Positions 62,466 through 64,000 of a DNA stretch of 64,000 nucleotides are shown piece by piece (within the stretch, counting starts at the first letter, position 1; every line of letters starts with the position of its first letter). Below the pieces are notes generated by a model. It searched no databases. It was not told the origin of the DNA and saw nothing but the letters and a program-made list of their open reading frames with translations. A program made the translations under genes and the position numbers. Location: contig JAIBEI010000041.1 of NCBI GenBank assembly GCA_019459055.1, forward strand, positions 64,863-128,862, in the 5' to 3' direction. Source of the stretch: Thiobacillus sp. Its GTDB lineage: Bacteria > Pseudomonadota > Gammaproteobacteria > Burkholderiales > Thiobacillaceae.

Positions 62466-64000
62466 ATGCCCGACTATAAAAGCACCCTCAACCTGCCCGA
62501 CAGCCCATTCCCGATGCGCGGCGACCTCGCCAGGCGCGAGCCCGGCTGGGTCAAAAGCTGGCAGGAGAAAAAGCGCTACGAAGCCATCCGCGCCGCTGCC
62601 GCCGGGCGCCCCAAGTTCATCCTGCACGACGGCCCGCCCTACGCCAACGGCGACATCCACATCGGCCACGCAGTCAACAAAATCCTCAAGGACATCATCG
62701 TCAAGGCCAAAACCCTCTCCGGTTTCGATGCGCCCTACGTGCCGGGCTGGGATTGCCACGGCCTGCCGATCGAACTGCAGGTGGAAAAAACCCACGGCAA
62801 GGCCATTCCGCCGGCAAAATTCCGCGAGTTGTGTCGCGAATACGCCGCAACGCAGATCGAGCGTCAGAAGGCCGACTTCATCCGCCTCGGCGTTCTGGGC
62901 GACTGGGGCAATCCTTATCGCACGATGGACTTCCAGTTCGAGGCCGACACCCTGCGCGTGCTGGGGCAGATCCAGACGGCGGGTTATCTGTATCAGGGCG
63001 CCAAGCCGGTGCACTGGTGCGTCGACTGCGGCTCGGCGCTGGCCGAAGCCGAGGTCGAATACGAGGACAAGACCTCGCCCGCGATCGACGTCGGCTTTGC
63101 CGTGGCCGACCATGCCGACCTCGCGCACCGCTTCGACATCGCGGCGATCAACGAACCCATCCAGGTCGTCATCTGGACCACCACGCCGTGGACGCTGCCG
63201 GCCAACCAGGCGGTGGCGCTGCACCCCGATTTCCAGTACGCGCTGGTGCGCACCGCGAAAGGCCTGCTGATCCTGGCCGACAGCCTGCGCGAAGCGGCGC
63301 TGACGCGTTACGGTTTGAATGAAGGCGCCGAAGTCATTGCGCACACCACCGGCCAGGCGCTGGAAGGCGTGCTGCTGTGGCACCCGTTCCAGCAGCGCGA
63401 GGTTCCGGTCATCGTCGGCGACCACGTCACCGCCGACGCCGGCACCGGCGCCGTGCACACCGCCCCCGGCCACGGCCTCGATGACTACGTGGTCGGCAGC
63501 CGCTATGGCTTGAAGGTCGACAACCCGGTGGGCGACGACGGCCGCTTTTACGCCGGTGTGCCGCTGGTCGGCGGCATGAGCATCTGGCAGGCCAACCCGC
63601 TGATTCTGGACACGCTCGAAGCCAGCGGCAATCTGCTGGCGCACGAGAAACTGCTGCACAGCTACCCGCACTGCTGGCGCCACAAGACGCCGATCATCTT
63701 CCGCGCGACGCGGCAGTGGTTTATTGGGATGGATGCGAGGGGTGAGGCGTCCGGGGTGAGGGGTGAGGCGAACTTGCGCGAGCAGGCGATGGCGGCGGTC
63801 GAGGCGACTCAATTCTTTCCCTCGTGGGGCCGTGCGCGGCTGGAGGCGATGATCAAGAACCGTCCCGACTGGTGCGTGTCGCGCCAGCGCAACTGGGGCG
63901 TGCCGATGCCCTTCTTCACTCACAAGGAAACCGGCGACCTGCACCCGCGCACGGCGGAGCTGCTGGAAACCGTGGCAAAGCGTGTCGAAGCCGCCGGCAT
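62466..64000 (+). CDS. ileS: Isoleucyl-tRNA synthetase (truncated by window end)
   Basis: [33 protein letters not shown]...[28 protein letters not shown]; read by eye from the + strand because the ORF runs off the window. Confidence 0.95.
   Translation, partial: MPDYKSTLNLPDSPFPMRGDLARREPGWVKSWQEKKRYEAIRAAAAGRPKFILHDGPPYANGDIHIGHAVNKILKDIIVKAKTLSGFDAPYVPGWDCHGLPIELQVEKTHGKAIPPAKFRELCREYAATQIERQKADFIRLGVLGDWGNPYRTMDFQFEADTLRVLGQIQTAGYLYQGAKPVHWCVDCGSALAEAEVEYEDKTSPAIDVGFAVADHADLAHRFDIAAINEPIQVVIWTTTPWTLPANQAVALHPDFQYALVRTAKGLLILADSLREAALTRYGLNEGAEVIAHTTGQALEGVLLWHPFQQREVPVIVGDHVTADAGTGAVHTAPGHGLDDYVVGSRYGLKVDNPVGDDGRFYAGVPLVGGMSIWQANPLILDTLEASGNLLAHEKLLHSYPHCWRHKTPIIFRATRQWFIGMDARGEASGVRGEANLREQAMAAVEATQFFPSWGRARLEAMIKNRPDWCVSRQRNWGVPMPFFTHKETGDLHPRTAELLETVAKRVEAAG
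63736..63770. repeat. GGGGTGAGGCG-type short repeat inside ileS
   Basis: cgaggggtgaggcgtccggggtgaggggtgaggcg, in frame, encoding [11 protein letters not shown]. Confidence 0.75.

Overview
This is a high-GC bacterial chromosome window. Gene content and order suggest an autotrophic, sulfur-metabolising betaproteobacterium resembling Thiobacillaceae; that assignment is inference. Most of it is housekeeping: uvrC-pgsA, tRNA-Gly/Cys/Leu, rimP-nusA-infB-rbfA-truB-rpsO-pnp, dksA, folD, tRNA-Pro/Arg/His, pilS/pilR-like genes, sspAB, petABC, argD-argF-argG, rpsT, murJ, ribF and a truncated ileS. Accessory content includes an octaheme cytochrome c with a cytochrome b partner, an ArsR-rhodanese/rhodanese/TauE sulfur cluster with a cysteine desulfurase remnant, a multi-PAS GGDEF-EAL protein with a LOV-like motif, and a beta-proteobacterial proteasome homolog (BPH) at the end of an arginine operon. 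The best candidate for an undescribed system is at about 42.8-47.2 kb. An ECF sigma factor is translationally coupled to a membrane anti-sigma factor whose predicted periplasmic domain is DsrE-like, followed by an exported DUF255 thioredoxin-fold protein. Divergent to this are two secreted DsrE-like proteins. The two divergent units carry identical candidate promoter boxes (GGAATAA-N16-GTCTTA). Every DsrE-like domain here, including a fourth at 52 kb, has a single Cys at the same aligned position, which suggests a periplasmic sulfur- or redox-sensing circuit. All calls come from reading the sequence and ORF track; no database search was run.
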